Assembly: GCA_937886455.1 (NCBI GenBank)
Contig: CALGCU010000230.1
Location: 1 to 15,415 of the forward strand
Origin: an uncultured Bacteroidales bacterium
GTDB lineage: Bacteria; Bacteroidota; Bacteroidia; Bacteroidales; Paludibacteraceae
Reading direction: 5' to 3'
Length of the DNA stretch: 15,415 nucleotides
Below the pieces are notes generated by a model. That model was not told the DNA's origin. It was given only the letters and a program-made list of their open reading frames with translations, and ran no database searches. Shown one piece after another: positions 1 to 7,131 of the stretch (the stretch's first letter is position 1; every line of letters begins with the position of its first letter). The position numbers and the translations under genes are program-made.

Positions 1-888
1 GGTTTGCTGAGTGGTTTGGGAGAAGGAAGGTATAGCGGCAAAGTAGATGGTTTGCAGGAGGCTACATCTTACTATGTGCGTTATGAGATCCGCAATTACT
101 TGTCCTCCTACATGTTGGAACAAGTGACTGAGTTTCAGACTTTTTCATACTCCATCCCAACTGTTTATACCAAGCAGGTTACGGATATAGACTTCACTTC
201 TGCCAGAGTCTTGGCAACCGTGAAGACCGACGGAGGGGCTACCATACATGAGCGCGGAGTGTGTTATTCGCAGTCGGCTAACCCAACAGTAGCGGATATG
301 AAAGTGGTTTATGGGGATGGACTGGGAGATTATAGTTGTCTGTTATTGTATCTAGAAGAGGGAACAGAATATCATGTTCGTGCATATGCCGTGAATGAGA
401 AAGGACTTGCATACAGCAAGGAGACCTCTTTTACTACTCCTTCAAAAACATATCATAATGGCTATGAATTTGTAGATTTAGGATTGTCTGTAAAATGGGC
501 TACTATGAATGTAGGTGCTAATAGTCCGGAGGAATATGGTGATTTTTATGAGTATAATAAAGCTAAAACTAATGGTGGTCGTGTTCCAAGCAATGTAGAA
601 TTAGAGGAGTTAGTGAATGGTTGTCAATGGGAATGGACAAGTTTCAATGATGTTTTTGGCTTTAAAGTGATTGGTTCAAATGGCAATTGTATATTTTTGC
701 CTGCTGCGGGTTATCGTCTTTGCTCAGACGATTTGAGTGGTGTAGGTAAGTATGGTCTCTTTTGGTCGTCTACCGGTAGTGCTCAAGATACAGATCAAGC
801 GTGTTACCTTTATTTTGGTTCAGGTGGCGTAGGAATGGGTTTCTGTAATAAGTGTGATGCGCTTTCTGTGCGTTTAGTTCAGGACTGA
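1..888 (+). CDS. FISUMP-domain surface protein with fibronectin-like repeats (3' part)
   Basis: The frame is open from the first base, so the true start and any signal peptide lie outside the window. About 295 codons remain. Residues 1-50 are the end of one beta-sandwich module (SYYVRYEIRNY). About 55-145 form a complete fibronectin/Ig-like module of the kind repeated in Bacteroidetes surface proteins (TSARVLATVKTDGG, ERGVCYS, YHVRAYAVNEKG, SFTTP). From about 150 to the end is a FISUMP-type domain (FVDLGLSVKWATMNVGA, then IFLPAAGYR, FWSS, SVRLVQD). The loop between YGDFYEY and GGRVPS is short for this domain. Such proteins are usually exported lipoproteins or surface adhesin-like proteins of unknown ligand. 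The stop is TGA followed at once by TAA. A strong terminator follows. Domain assignment is by recognition; function is inferred. Confidence 0.85.
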   Translation, partial: GLLSGLGEGRYSGKVDGLQEATSYYVRYEIRNYLSSYMLEQVTEFQTFSYSIPTVYTKQVTDIDFTSARVLATVKTDGGATIHERGVCYSQSANPTVADMKVVYGDGLGDYSCLLLYLEEGTEYHVRAYAVNEKGLAYSKETSFTTPSKTYHNGYEFVDLGLSVKWATMNVGANSPEEYGDFYEYNKAKTNGGRVPSNVELEELVNGCQWEWTSFNDVFGFKVIGSNGNCIFLPAAGYRLCSDDLSGVGKYGLFWSSTGSAQDTDQACYLYFGSGGVGMGFCNKCDALSVRLVQD

Positions 889-937
889 TAATATTTTTAT
901 TGCTATCCCATAAAACCTTAAAAGGTATAAAGAGTGG

Positions 938-980
938 TCTCAATCGTAGTGTTTATACGATTGAGATTTCTTTATTTTCA
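938..980 (+). terminator. Rho-independent terminator after the FISUMP gene
   Basis: There is an 11-bp perfect inverted repeat (938-948 with 956-966, TCTCAATCGTA / TACGATTGAGA) with a 7-nt loop, followed by the T-rich run TTTCTTTATTTT. It sits 50 bp after the stop codon and before the next promoter, so it separates the surface-protein gene from the downstream pair. Confidence 0.85.
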
Positions 981-1041
981 TTCGTTATGTGTTATTGAAA
1001 AATATTTGGGGTAATATGGTAGGCAATCCTAAAAATCTTCT

Positions 1042-1049
1042 TACTTTTG
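1042..1049 (+). promoter_or_regulatory. Bacteroidales -7 box (TACTTTTG)
   Basis: TACTTTTG fits the Bacteroidales TAnnTTTG -7 consensus. Transcription would start near 1056, about 15 nt before the ATG at 1071. No TTTG is seen at the expected -33 position; the nearest, 1005-1008, is 33 bp upstream. This box overlaps the longer possible TTG start at 1047, which argues against that start. Confidence 0.65.
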
Positions 1050-1070
1050 TGGGTAAGAAATTATGTTTCT

Positions 1071-1460
1071 ATGATTAAGGAGGATTATCTGTTGCGAGTG
1101 ATACAGTCTTTAGGCCGTAAGATAGCTGAGTTGGTGGAGATGCGTACTACCGGTAAGACTTGGGAGGGTATTGCATTGGCGAGTGCTTTGTTTCGTGAGT
1201 ATGCTGGTGGAGATTGTGATGATGTTGCTTTTCAGATAGATGAAGAAGTAGTAGGCGGATGGTCTGCTCAACAGACAGATTTGATGGCAGATGCAGCATT
1301 TGAGACAGCCTTGATGTATTGGGAAGTGGGTGACAGCGAGCGTGCAGACAATTTTAAGCGCATAGCCCTAACTCTGTATAGGGATGCTGAGCGAAAAGAT
1401 CAGAGTTATTCTTATGTGCGTGAGGAGAAAAAAGAACAAATAGATACTATAATAAATTAA
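1071..1460 (+). CDS. Small helical hypothetical protein
   Basis: This is a 129-residue, mostly alpha-helical, acidic, soluble protein with no signal peptide. The N-terminus (MIKEDYLLRVIQSLGRKIAEL) resembles the opening of small hypothetical proteins of the DUF6483 type, but I recognise only that helix pattern and not a function. The C-terminal half (ADAAFETALMYWEVGDSERADNFKRIA) has a TPR-like helical look. I chose ATG at 1071 because the upstream in-frame TTG at 1047 lies inside the promoter box and would be untranscribed. The stop is 2 bp before rlmB, so the two genes are almost certainly co-transcribed and may be translationally coupled. Confidence 0.75.
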   Translation: MIKEDYLLRVIQSLGRKIAELVEMRTTGKTWEGIALASALFREYAGGDCDDVAFQIDEEVVGGWSAQQTDLMADAAFETALMYWEVGDSERADNFKRIALTLYRDAERKDQSYSYVREEKKEQIDTIIN

Positions 1461-1462
1461 TT

Positions 1463-2287
1463 ATGTCATATCAAAATCAAAGAGAGAATCGTAGTTATCA
1501 GCGTAAGAATACAGAACGTGTGAAGAAAGATTACAGTCAATATACCAAACAACGCCCTGAGAAGGAAATGATATTTGGTATCAGGGCTGTGATAGAAGCA
1601 GTTCAGGCCGGAAAAGATATAGAGAAAGTGTTAATTCGCCGAGATTTGGGCGGTGATTTGGCGAAAGAGTTGTATGATTGTTTAAGGGGTAGTACGATTC
1701 CTGTGCAACGTGTGCCCATTGAAAAGTTGAATCGTACTACGCAAAAGAATCATCAGGGTGTGATAGGGTATATATCTCCTATTACTTTTCAACGTGTTAC
1801 GGATTTGATACCAACGATTTATGAATCAGGCAGGAGTCCTCTTTTTGTGATTCTGGATGGTGTGACAGATGTTAGAAATTTTGGTGCTATTGCTCGTACG
1901 TGTGAATGTGCAGGTGTGGATGCTTTGATAATTCCACATAAGGGTGGGGCGGCTATTAATGCAGATGCGATTAAGACTTCTGCTGGTGCGCTTCATACTT
2001 TGCCTGTGTGTAGAGAGGAGGATTTGGAGGAAACTGTTCGATATTTGAAGGATTCCGGAATACAGGTGGTGGCTGCTACAGAAAAGACAGATAATGATTA
2101 TACGGAAGTGGATATGACTGAGCCTGTTGCTATTATCATGGGAGCAGAAGACATTGGTGTTTCGCCCGAATTATTGGCTCTTTGTACTCACAAGGTGCGT
2201 ATTCCTATGACGGGTAGGATTGCTTCGCTGAATGTGTCTGTGGCTGCAGGTGTTATGATTTATGAGGGGATAAGACAGAGAGGGTAG
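1463..2287 (+). CDS. rlmB: 23S rRNA 2'-O-methyltransferase, RlmB/TrmH (SpoU) family
   Basis: A 274-residue SPOUT-class methyltransferase that transfers a methyl group from S-adenosylmethionine to a ribose 2'-OH. The best match is the 23S rRNA G2251 enzyme RlmB. Residues 1-33 are a basic, disordered extension. About 35-110 form the SpoU substrate-binding domain (FGIRAVIEAV, then NHQGVIGYIS). The knotted catalytic domain follows with motif 1 around LDGVTDVRNFGAIART (131-146, Asn139 and Arg145), motif 2 IMGAEDIGVS (225-234, Glu229) and motif 3 IPMTGRIASLNVSVA (247-261, Asn257). All key residues are present and the length is normal with the extension. It lies 2 bp after the helical hypothetical and is followed by a strong hairpin. 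A tRNA-targeting relative cannot be excluded from sequence alone. Confidence 0.9.
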   Translation: MSYQNQRENRSYQRKNTERVKKDYSQYTKQRPEKEMIFGIRAVIEAVQAGKDIEKVLIRRDLGGDLAKELYDCLRGSTIPVQRVPIEKLNRTTQKNHQGVIGYISPITFQRVTDLIPTIYESGRSPLFVILDGVTDVRNFGAIARTCECAGVDALIIPHKGGAAINADAIKTSAGALHTLPVCREEDLEETVRYLKDSGIQVVAATEKTDNDYTEVDMTEPVAIIMGAEDIGVSPELLALCTHKVRIPMTGRIASLNVSVAAGVMIYEGIRQRG

Positions 2288-2351
2288 ATGTAGATATAGC
2301 CCTTGAGTGTATCAATTGTATTGGCGAGTATAATCGTATTGAATGAATGAT

Positions 2352-2400
2352 ATAAGAACTGCGCTACATGAGATTGTGTAGCGCAGTTCTTATTTTTGTT
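2352..2400 (+). terminator. Strong hairpin terminator between convergent genes
   Basis: A 17-bp perfect inverted repeat (2352-2368 with 2377-2393, core AAGAACTGCGCTACA) has an 8-nt loop and is followed by TTTTTG on the + strand. It ends rlmB transcription. It also lies just beyond the stop of the - strand operon, but on that strand no clear U-tract follows, so only + strand termination is well supported. Confidence 0.9.
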
Positions 2401-2410
2401 TGGTTGATTT

Positions 2411-2830
2411 TCATCCTTTTAATCTTTGCCAGAAGGATTTTTTAGTTTGTGGTTCTTGGATGGTGTTGGATGGTGGTGTCCAACATTTTCCTGTAATTAC
2501 CATTTGGTAAATTACTCCCCAGTCGGGTAGTCCACCCAGATTTCTGTCGTCAATCCATAGGTCAACGTTTGCTAATTTTCTTGAGCACCCGTGTTCTATT
2601 AGTTCTTCCGGATAGCTTTTGTTGACTGCATAAAATTCCAATCCTCGTGTGCGACAAAATTCTATTGCTTCTTCTAATTCTTTTCCTTCTCTAACTGTCC
2701 ATAATATGAGTTGGTGGTTTCCTTCTTGTTGGATTTTTTTCAGTGTGTCAATAGCGAAGGGAATTTCTTTTCCGATTCGTGGGTATTCGTGGGTAACAAT
2801 AGTGCCATCAAAATCAACTGCGATAATCAT
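2411..2830 (-). CDS. Small HAD-superfamily hydrolase-like protein
   Basis: A 139-residue protein with all four HAD phosphatase motifs: motif I DFDGT (6-10, nucleophile Asp6 and acid/base Asp8), motif II Thr45 in LWTVREG, motif III Lys85 in SRKL, and motif IV WIDDRN (92-97, Asp94/Asp95). It lacks a cap domain and resembles the short Bacteroides hydrolases typified by BT_0820; that likeness is from memory. A Mg-dependent phosphohydrolase is likely, with unknown substrate. It is the last gene of the - strand operon, 23 bp after the membrane protein. The C-terminal tail (TKKSFWQRLKG) is basic and may be unstructured. Confidence 0.8.
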   Translation of the reverse strand: MIIAVDFDGTIVTHEYPRIGKEIPFAIDTLKKIQQEGNHQLILWTVREGKELEEAIEFCRTRGLEFYAVNKSYPEELIEHGCSRKLANVDLWIDDRNLGGLPDWGVIYQMVITGKCWTPPSNTIQEPQTKKSFWQRLKG

Positions 2831-2853
2831 AACTGATAGTGGTGTTTATGTGT

Positions 2854-3303
2854 TTATTGATTGTCTTTCTTGTTTTCTGTCCATGATAGTTCATAGGCGA
2901 TTCTTTCTTCAGTTGGTTTGCAGAAATAAATTCCAATAGCCGCAATTCCAGCACAGAATATGAGTGATTGTTGTCGGAGAATATAGAAGAAGAGAATACT
3001 TACAGCGAATCCGATAGCTATACATACTAATCGTATAATACTATATATAAGGTATTTGTGTTCTTTTTGTTTAGGGGACTCGTTATTGAGACGTTTTAGC
3101 ATGCGATTGTGTAGGCCTAATCCTCCGGGCACAGACAACATGATGTAAAGTATGATGATGTAGGAGATGGCTATCCCGCCGGTGCTTTGTGCATCTATGA
3201 TCCAACCCCAGTTGCGTGCTCCTAAAAAGCCAATTATGGCAGCGATTACACCAACTGTAATGCTTGCGTAGTATACGATGTTAAGTTTTGTTTTAATTGT
3301 CAT
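2854..3303 (-). CDS. Four-helix inner-membrane protein of unknown function
   Basis: 149 residues with four predicted transmembrane helices at about 9-29, 42-60, 84-107 and 112-127, a basic loop between helices 2 and 3 (HNRMLKRLNNESPKQKEHK), and a charged soluble tail of about 20 residues. By the positive-inside rule that loop should be cytoplasmic, with both ends cytoplasmic as well. I do not recognise the family or any catalytic motif. It lies 26 bp after recR and 23 bp before the HAD-like gene, so it is an operon member. Confidence 0.75.
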   Translation of the reverse strand: MTIKTKLNIVYYASITVGVIAAIIGFLGARNWGWIIDAQSTGGIAISYIIILYIMLSVPGGLGLHNRMLKRLNNESPKQKEHKYLIYSIIRLVCIAIGFAVSILFFYILRQQSLIFCAGIAAIGIYFCKPTEERIAYELSWTENKKDNQ

Positions 3304-3329
3304 AATAATATCATTAGTTTAGTTTGTAT

Positions 3330-3938
3330 TTATGCTTCAAAGGCGATGCGATTGACAATGGAGCGTCCGAGTGTTACTTCATCAGTATATTCCAGGTCAT
3401 TTCCAATAGCAACTCCTCTTGCTATGGTAGTGATTTTGGTGGAGTAGGGTTTTAGTCTTTTTGAGATGTAGAATGCAGTGGTGTCACCTTCCATAGTAGT
3501 AGGCAGTGCCATGATTACTTCGTCTATTTGTTGCTTTTCTACTCGTTCTATGAGTGATGTAATTTCCAGCTCAGAAGGTCCTATTCCATCCATAGGGGAA
3601 ATGACTCCTCCAAGTACATGGTATAATCCGTTGTATTGATGAGTGTTTTCTATCGCCATCACATCTTTAATATTTTCAACGACACATATGAGTGATGTGT
3701 TGCGTTGTGGTGATGCGCAAATTTCACATGTTTCAGTATCTGATAGGTTGTGACATATTTTGCAGTAATGTACTTCGTTTTTCAGGCGTATTAAGGTGTT
3801 GCCAAAACATTCTACTTCTTGTTTTTCTTGTCGAAGTAGGTGTAGCACTAAACGTAATGCTGTCTTTTTCCCGATTCCGGGTAGTTTTGCAAACTCGTTT
3901 ACTGCATTTTCTAATAATACGGATGAAAAATTTGCCAT
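3330..3938 (-). CDS. recR: Recombination mediator protein RecR
   Basis: 202 residues, the usual RecR length. RecR works with RecO/RecF to load RecA onto single-stranded DNA at gaps. The helix-hairpin-helix is at 19-27 (LPGIGKKTA). The four-cysteine zinc site is at 59, 62, 71 and 74 (CKIC...CEIC). The Toprim domain starts at about 83 (LICVVENIKDVMAIE) and contains the conserved LGGVISPMDGIGP stretch (109-121). The C-terminus (IARGVAIGNDLEYTDEVTLG) is typical. The start follows an A/G-rich AAAGAG 5-6 nt upstream, 29 bp after the receptor stop. No separate promoter is visible. Confidence 0.95.
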   Translation of the reverse strand: MANFSSVLLENAVNEFAKLPGIGKKTALRLVLHLLRQEKQEVECFGNTLIRLKNEVHYCKICHNLSDTETCEICASPQRNTSLICVVENIKDVMAIENTHQYNGLYHVLGGVISPMDGIGPSELEITSLIERVEKQQIDEVIMALPTTMEGDTTAFYISKRLKPYSTKITTIARGVAIGNDLEYTDEVTLGRSIVNRIAFEA

Positions 3939-3967
3939 GTTCTCTTTATTATAAAACCCCCGATGTG

Positions 3968-6385
3968 TTATTCTTCTCCCATTCCATCTTCGTCTCCGGT
4001 TGCCATGCTTTCTCTCATGGGTCGTTTTTTAGGTTTCATGTTACCGAAGTTGTATGTTAATGTTAGTCCTATGCTCCGTCCATGCCATTGGTTTTCAGAG
4101 TATTCATAGAAGTTGTCACTCCATCTTTCCGATTTTCTTCCCCTTGAGTTTAATATGTCACGTGCCATTAGATTTAGACTTAGTTGGTTGTCTAAGAATG
4201 ATGCCCGTAGTCCTAAGTCAATGGCATAGCTATGTGTGGTTTTTCCTTGTGCAATCAGTCTTGGTGATGAATATCTTCCTGTGATTTGTCCGGATAAGTT
4301 CTTTAGGAACATGAATGACGCATTTAATCTTGCAGACCATGTAAAGTTGTTTTGCTGTGGGATGAATACTGTGGCTTTTTCAAAACTATATGTGGCAGAA
4401 TCCATCCGGCTATAATATGCATTGATGGATGTGGTGAGTTGGAGTAGGTTTCCCCATAGTCGGTTTTTACCAACGACTTCAAGTCCAACATTTTGTGATT
4501 TTGATACGTTGACAAAGGTGTTTTCCATTTGTCCGTTTGTGACGTAACGAATGTTTTGTATTACTTGGTCTGTGAAACGATAGAAAAGTCCGGCAGATAT
4601 TGTGTGACGTTCCCAATTTTTCAAGTAGTTGAGTTCTAAGGCAGAAGAGAATTGAGGTGATAGATTGGGATTTCCATAGAATATATTTGTAGAGTCGGAC
4701 ATGTTTCGGAATGGATTTATTTGTCTTCCTCTGACACGGTCAACTCGACGTGTGTAGTTAAGTTGTAGTTCGTGGTTTTTGGGGAAAGAGTATGAAATAT
4801 AGGCACTTGGGAATAGTTCAAAGTAAGACTTTGGTTCATTTTTCTTACCATTGGTCTCTGTGTGTCTTAGCATGTATTCTCCTCTTAATCCCACTTGTAG
4901 GCTTAATCTTTCCCAAAAACGATTTCCGTATGTGGCATATAGGGCGTGTATTTGTTCGTTGTAGTCAAAATGATTGTAGAAATCTTTTAATGGTTGTTGT
5001 GTGATTAAATTAGTGGCTTCTGCTATGTTGAGCCTATTTCTAATGGATGTTTGCCATCCTACTTCCAATCTACTGTTTGGTGTGAAATTGTTTGTATAGT
5101 ATGCTTTGATAGTCCATCTGCTATTATCATTTTGGCTGAATTGTTCTTCCCAACTCAATGTGTCGGTATTGACTGTGTTTTGGAATATTGATGTGTTGGC
5201 AGATTTGTGTGATGCATAACTAACACTGGCCATTAAGTTTTGTTTTGCAGTGAAGTTTACTCTATAGTCTAATGTAATGTCAAAACCAGGTCGCTTTCCA
5301 GTACCATCTTCGTTACGGTCATATGAACGTAGAAGTGTATTTGTCACGCAATCAGTGAGTTCATAATGTCTGGCAGATTGATTCCCATTTTTATTGAACA
5401 TACCAAATCCAGATAACCCTATAGTGCTTTTTTCAGTAATACGTACATCAATTCCAGCTCTCAAGAAGAGTCCATCACCTCCGTGTTCGTTAAATCCTTT
5501 TTGATATAGGCGTGTAGTGTCAGTTCCCATGTAGTCGTATCTGTCGCTTAGATTACCCCCTCTACCTGAGAAATGTCTATAACCAATGTTCAAATATGAA
5601 TCTACGCGTCCTTGACTATAGTTGATGTTTCCACTGACATTGTATCCCAACTTTCCTCCCGTGGGGTAGTTGACGCCTGCAGCCACACTTCCATAATAGC
5701 CAGCTTTACGATTTTTTTTCATAACAATGTTGATGATTCCTGAAGTACCTTCCGGGTCGTATTTTGCAGAGGGGTTTGTGATTACTTCTATTTCTTTGAT
5801 GCTTTCAGCCGGTAGTTGTTGTAGAATTTGTGCACGATTTTCTGCTGTGAGTCCAGATGGTTTTCCATTAATCCAAACTTCAACGCTTTCACTATTTCGT
5901 AATGAAACGTTTCCTTCTCCATCAACGTCAATAGAAGGAATGTTTTGCAGAATGTCTGTTGCTACGCCTCCAGCAGAAGCTATGTTTTGGTCAACAGAGA
6001 ATATTTTTTTATCGAGTTCGAATCGCATGTTGCTACCTTGTGCAACAACTTCTACTTCTTGTAGTTGTTGATTGTCCTCTTGTAGGTAGATTTTTCCCAA
6101 ATTGATGGATTGGTTTGTTATGGTAATGTTTTTTTCTATTTCTTGATATCCAATGAAACTAAATCTTAGTGTGTATTGTCCCTTTGGCAACGAGATGTTA
6201 AATGTTCCCTTTTCGTCGGTAGATGTTCCATTGACAGGAACTGTTTTTCCTTTGATGTATGATGAAACATTAACAAAGTCTAAACTCTGTAATGTGCGTG
6301 AATCATATACTTTACCAGTGATTGTGTATTGTGCGTGTGTAATCACTGATGTGAGTAAGAGGAGTAGGGTGAGTATTTTTTTCAT
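3968..6385 (-). CDS. TonB-dependent-receptor-type outer-membrane beta-barrel protein
   Basis: 805 residues. A Sec signal peptide (MKKILTLLLLLTSVITHAQ, probable cleavage at Ala18/Gln19) is followed by a carboxypeptidase-regulatory-like beta-sandwich at about 22-110 (ITGKVYD...TSTDEKGTFNISLPKGQYTLRFSFIGY). The plug domain is about 112-225 (LQNIPSIDVDGEGNVSLR, IEVITNPSAKYDPEGTSGIINIVMKK). From about 230 a 22-strand-type barrel ends in LTLTYNFG. A basic/acidic tail of about 25 residues (KPKKRPMRE...GDEDGMGEE) extends past the last strand. This matches the Bacteroidetes outer-membrane beta-barrel family rather than a SusC protein: it has no SusD partner and none of the length of SusC. The substrate is unknown. 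It sits 27 bp after aroQ and 29 bp before recR, an unusual place for a receptor. Confidence 0.9.
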   Translation of the reverse strand: MKKILTLLLLLTSVITHAQYTITGKVYDSRTLQSLDFVNVSSYIKGKTVPVNGTSTDEKGTFNISLPKGQYTLRFSFIGYQEIEKNITITNQSINLGKIYLQEDNQQLQEVEVVAQGSNMRFELDKKIFSVDQNIASAGGVATDILQNIPSIDVDGEGNVSLRNSESVEVWINGKPSGLTAENRAQILQQLPAESIKEIEVITNPSAKYDPEGTSGIINIVMKKNRKAGYYGSVAAGVNYPTGGKLGYNVSGNINYSQGRVDSYLNIGYRHFSGRGGNLSDRYDYMGTDTTRLYQKGFNEHGGDGLFLRAGIDVRITEKSTIGLSGFGMFNKNGNQSARHYELTDCVTNTLLRSYDRNEDGTGKRPGFDITLDYRVNFTAKQNLMASVSYASHKSANTSIFQNTVNTDTLSWEEQFSQNDNSRWTIKAYYTNNFTPNSRLEVGWQTSIRNRLNIAEATNLITQQPLKDFYNHFDYNEQIHALYATYGNRFWERLSLQVGLRGEYMLRHTETNGKKNEPKSYFELFPSAYISYSFPKNHELQLNYTRRVDRVRGRQINPFRNMSDSTNIFYGNPNLSPQFSSALELNYLKNWERHTISAGLFYRFTDQVIQNIRYVTNGQMENTFVNVSKSQNVGLEVVGKNRLWGNLLQLTTSINAYYSRMDSATYSFEKATVFIPQQNNFTWSARLNASFMFLKNLSGQITGRYSSPRLIAQGKTTHSYAIDLGLRASFLDNQLSLNLMARDILNSRGRKSERWSDNFYEYSENQWHGRSIGLTLTYNFGNMKPKKRPMRESMATGDEDGMGEE

Positions 6386-6412
6386 GCTTGGGTCTATTGT
6401 GTCAGCTTGTTT

Positions 6413-6838
6413 TTATTTTGCAGAGATGAGTGCGATAATACCTAATTTATAAGAGTTTAATCCAAAGCCAACAATACTTCCTTTGCATACGGGTGCTATA
6501 TATGACTGATGTCTATAGGCTTCTCTGGCGTGCACATTGCTGATATGGATTTCTACTACCGGCACTTGAATGGCTTTGATTGCATCAGCTATGGCAATTG
6601 AGGTGTGTGTGTATGCGCCTGCATTGAGTAGAATTCCATCTATAGTAAATCCAACTTCATGAAGTTTGTCAATGATTTCTCCTTCATGGTTGGTTTGCAT
6701 ATAATCAATAGCTATCTCTTGAAATTCATTACGTAAGTCTTTGAGATAGTTGTCAAATGTTGTATTTCCATAAATAGACGGTTCTCTTGTTCCTAAAAGG
6801 TTGAGATTGGGTCCATTGATAATGAGTATATGTTTCAT
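6413..6838 (-). CDS. aroQ: Type II 3-dehydroquinate dehydratase
   Basis: 141 residues, the normal length. It dehydrates 3-dehydroquinate to 3-dehydroshikimate in chorismate synthesis. The signature GPNLNLLGTREPSIYG spans 9-24, with Asn11, the loop arginine Arg18 and catalytic Tyr23. Further active-site residues fit the family spacing: Asn72 and His78 in LNAGAYTH, His98 in EIHISN, Arg109 in YRHQSY. The ATG overlaps the TGA of the SemiSWEET gene by 4 bp (ATGA), so translation is probably coupled. Confidence 0.95.
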   Translation of the reverse strand: MKHILIINGPNLNLLGTREPSIYGNTTFDNYLKDLRNEFQEIAIDYMQTNHEGEIIDKLHEVGFTIDGILLNAGAYTHTSIAIADAIKAIQVPVVEIHISNVHAREAYRHQSYIAPVCKGSIVGFGLNSYKLGIIALISAK

Positions 6839-7128
6839 GTGGTAGCGTTATTTTTGTCTTTAATATGATTTTTTATTGCTATTATGAGGATGTAGCATGA
6901 GGGAAGTAAGCAAATACCGTTTGTTAGCCACATAGGTATTGAATTTGTCAGTACCCCATACGTAAACCAGAGCAGGACTCCCATTGTTAAAATGGAGAAC
7001 ATGGTTATAGATATGCTATGTGTATCTTTTGTCTGGTACACTTTGTATGCTTGAGGGAATTGTGCTATGGCCATGCATGTACCAGCCATATATCCTACAA
7101 TTTCTATAAGAATGTCCATATTATACAT
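6835..7128 (-). CDS. SemiSWEET / PQ-loop family sugar transporter
   Basis: 97 residues with three transmembrane helices at about 5-25, 39-60 and 66-86. The PQ motif (QFPQAYK, Pro25-Gln26) ends helix 1 and is followed by the typical THSIS stretch. Trp54 and Asn70 are 16 residues apart, matching the spacing of the substrate-contacting Trp and Asn known in bacterial SemiSWEETs. The protein would work as a homodimer moving small sugars down their gradient; the actual substrate is unknown. The ATG at 7128 lies 3 bp after the folC stop; a second ATG at codon 4 is possible. The stop overlaps the aroQ start. Confidence 0.85.
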   Translation of the reverse strand: MYNMDILIEIVGYMAGTCMAIAQFPQAYKVYQTKDTHSISITMFSILTMGVLLWFTYGVLTNSIPMWLTNGICLLPSCYILIIAIKNHIKDKNNATT

Positions 7129-7131
7129 TTT

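Noticed and set aside
1047..1070. Longer TTG start for the gene before rlmB
   Set aside because: It lies within the TACTTTTG promoter box and so would not be in the transcript.
2649..2939. 96-codon + strand frame across the HAD gene
   Set aside because: It is antisense to the HAD motifs and the start of the gene, with low-complexity translation; a shadow frame.
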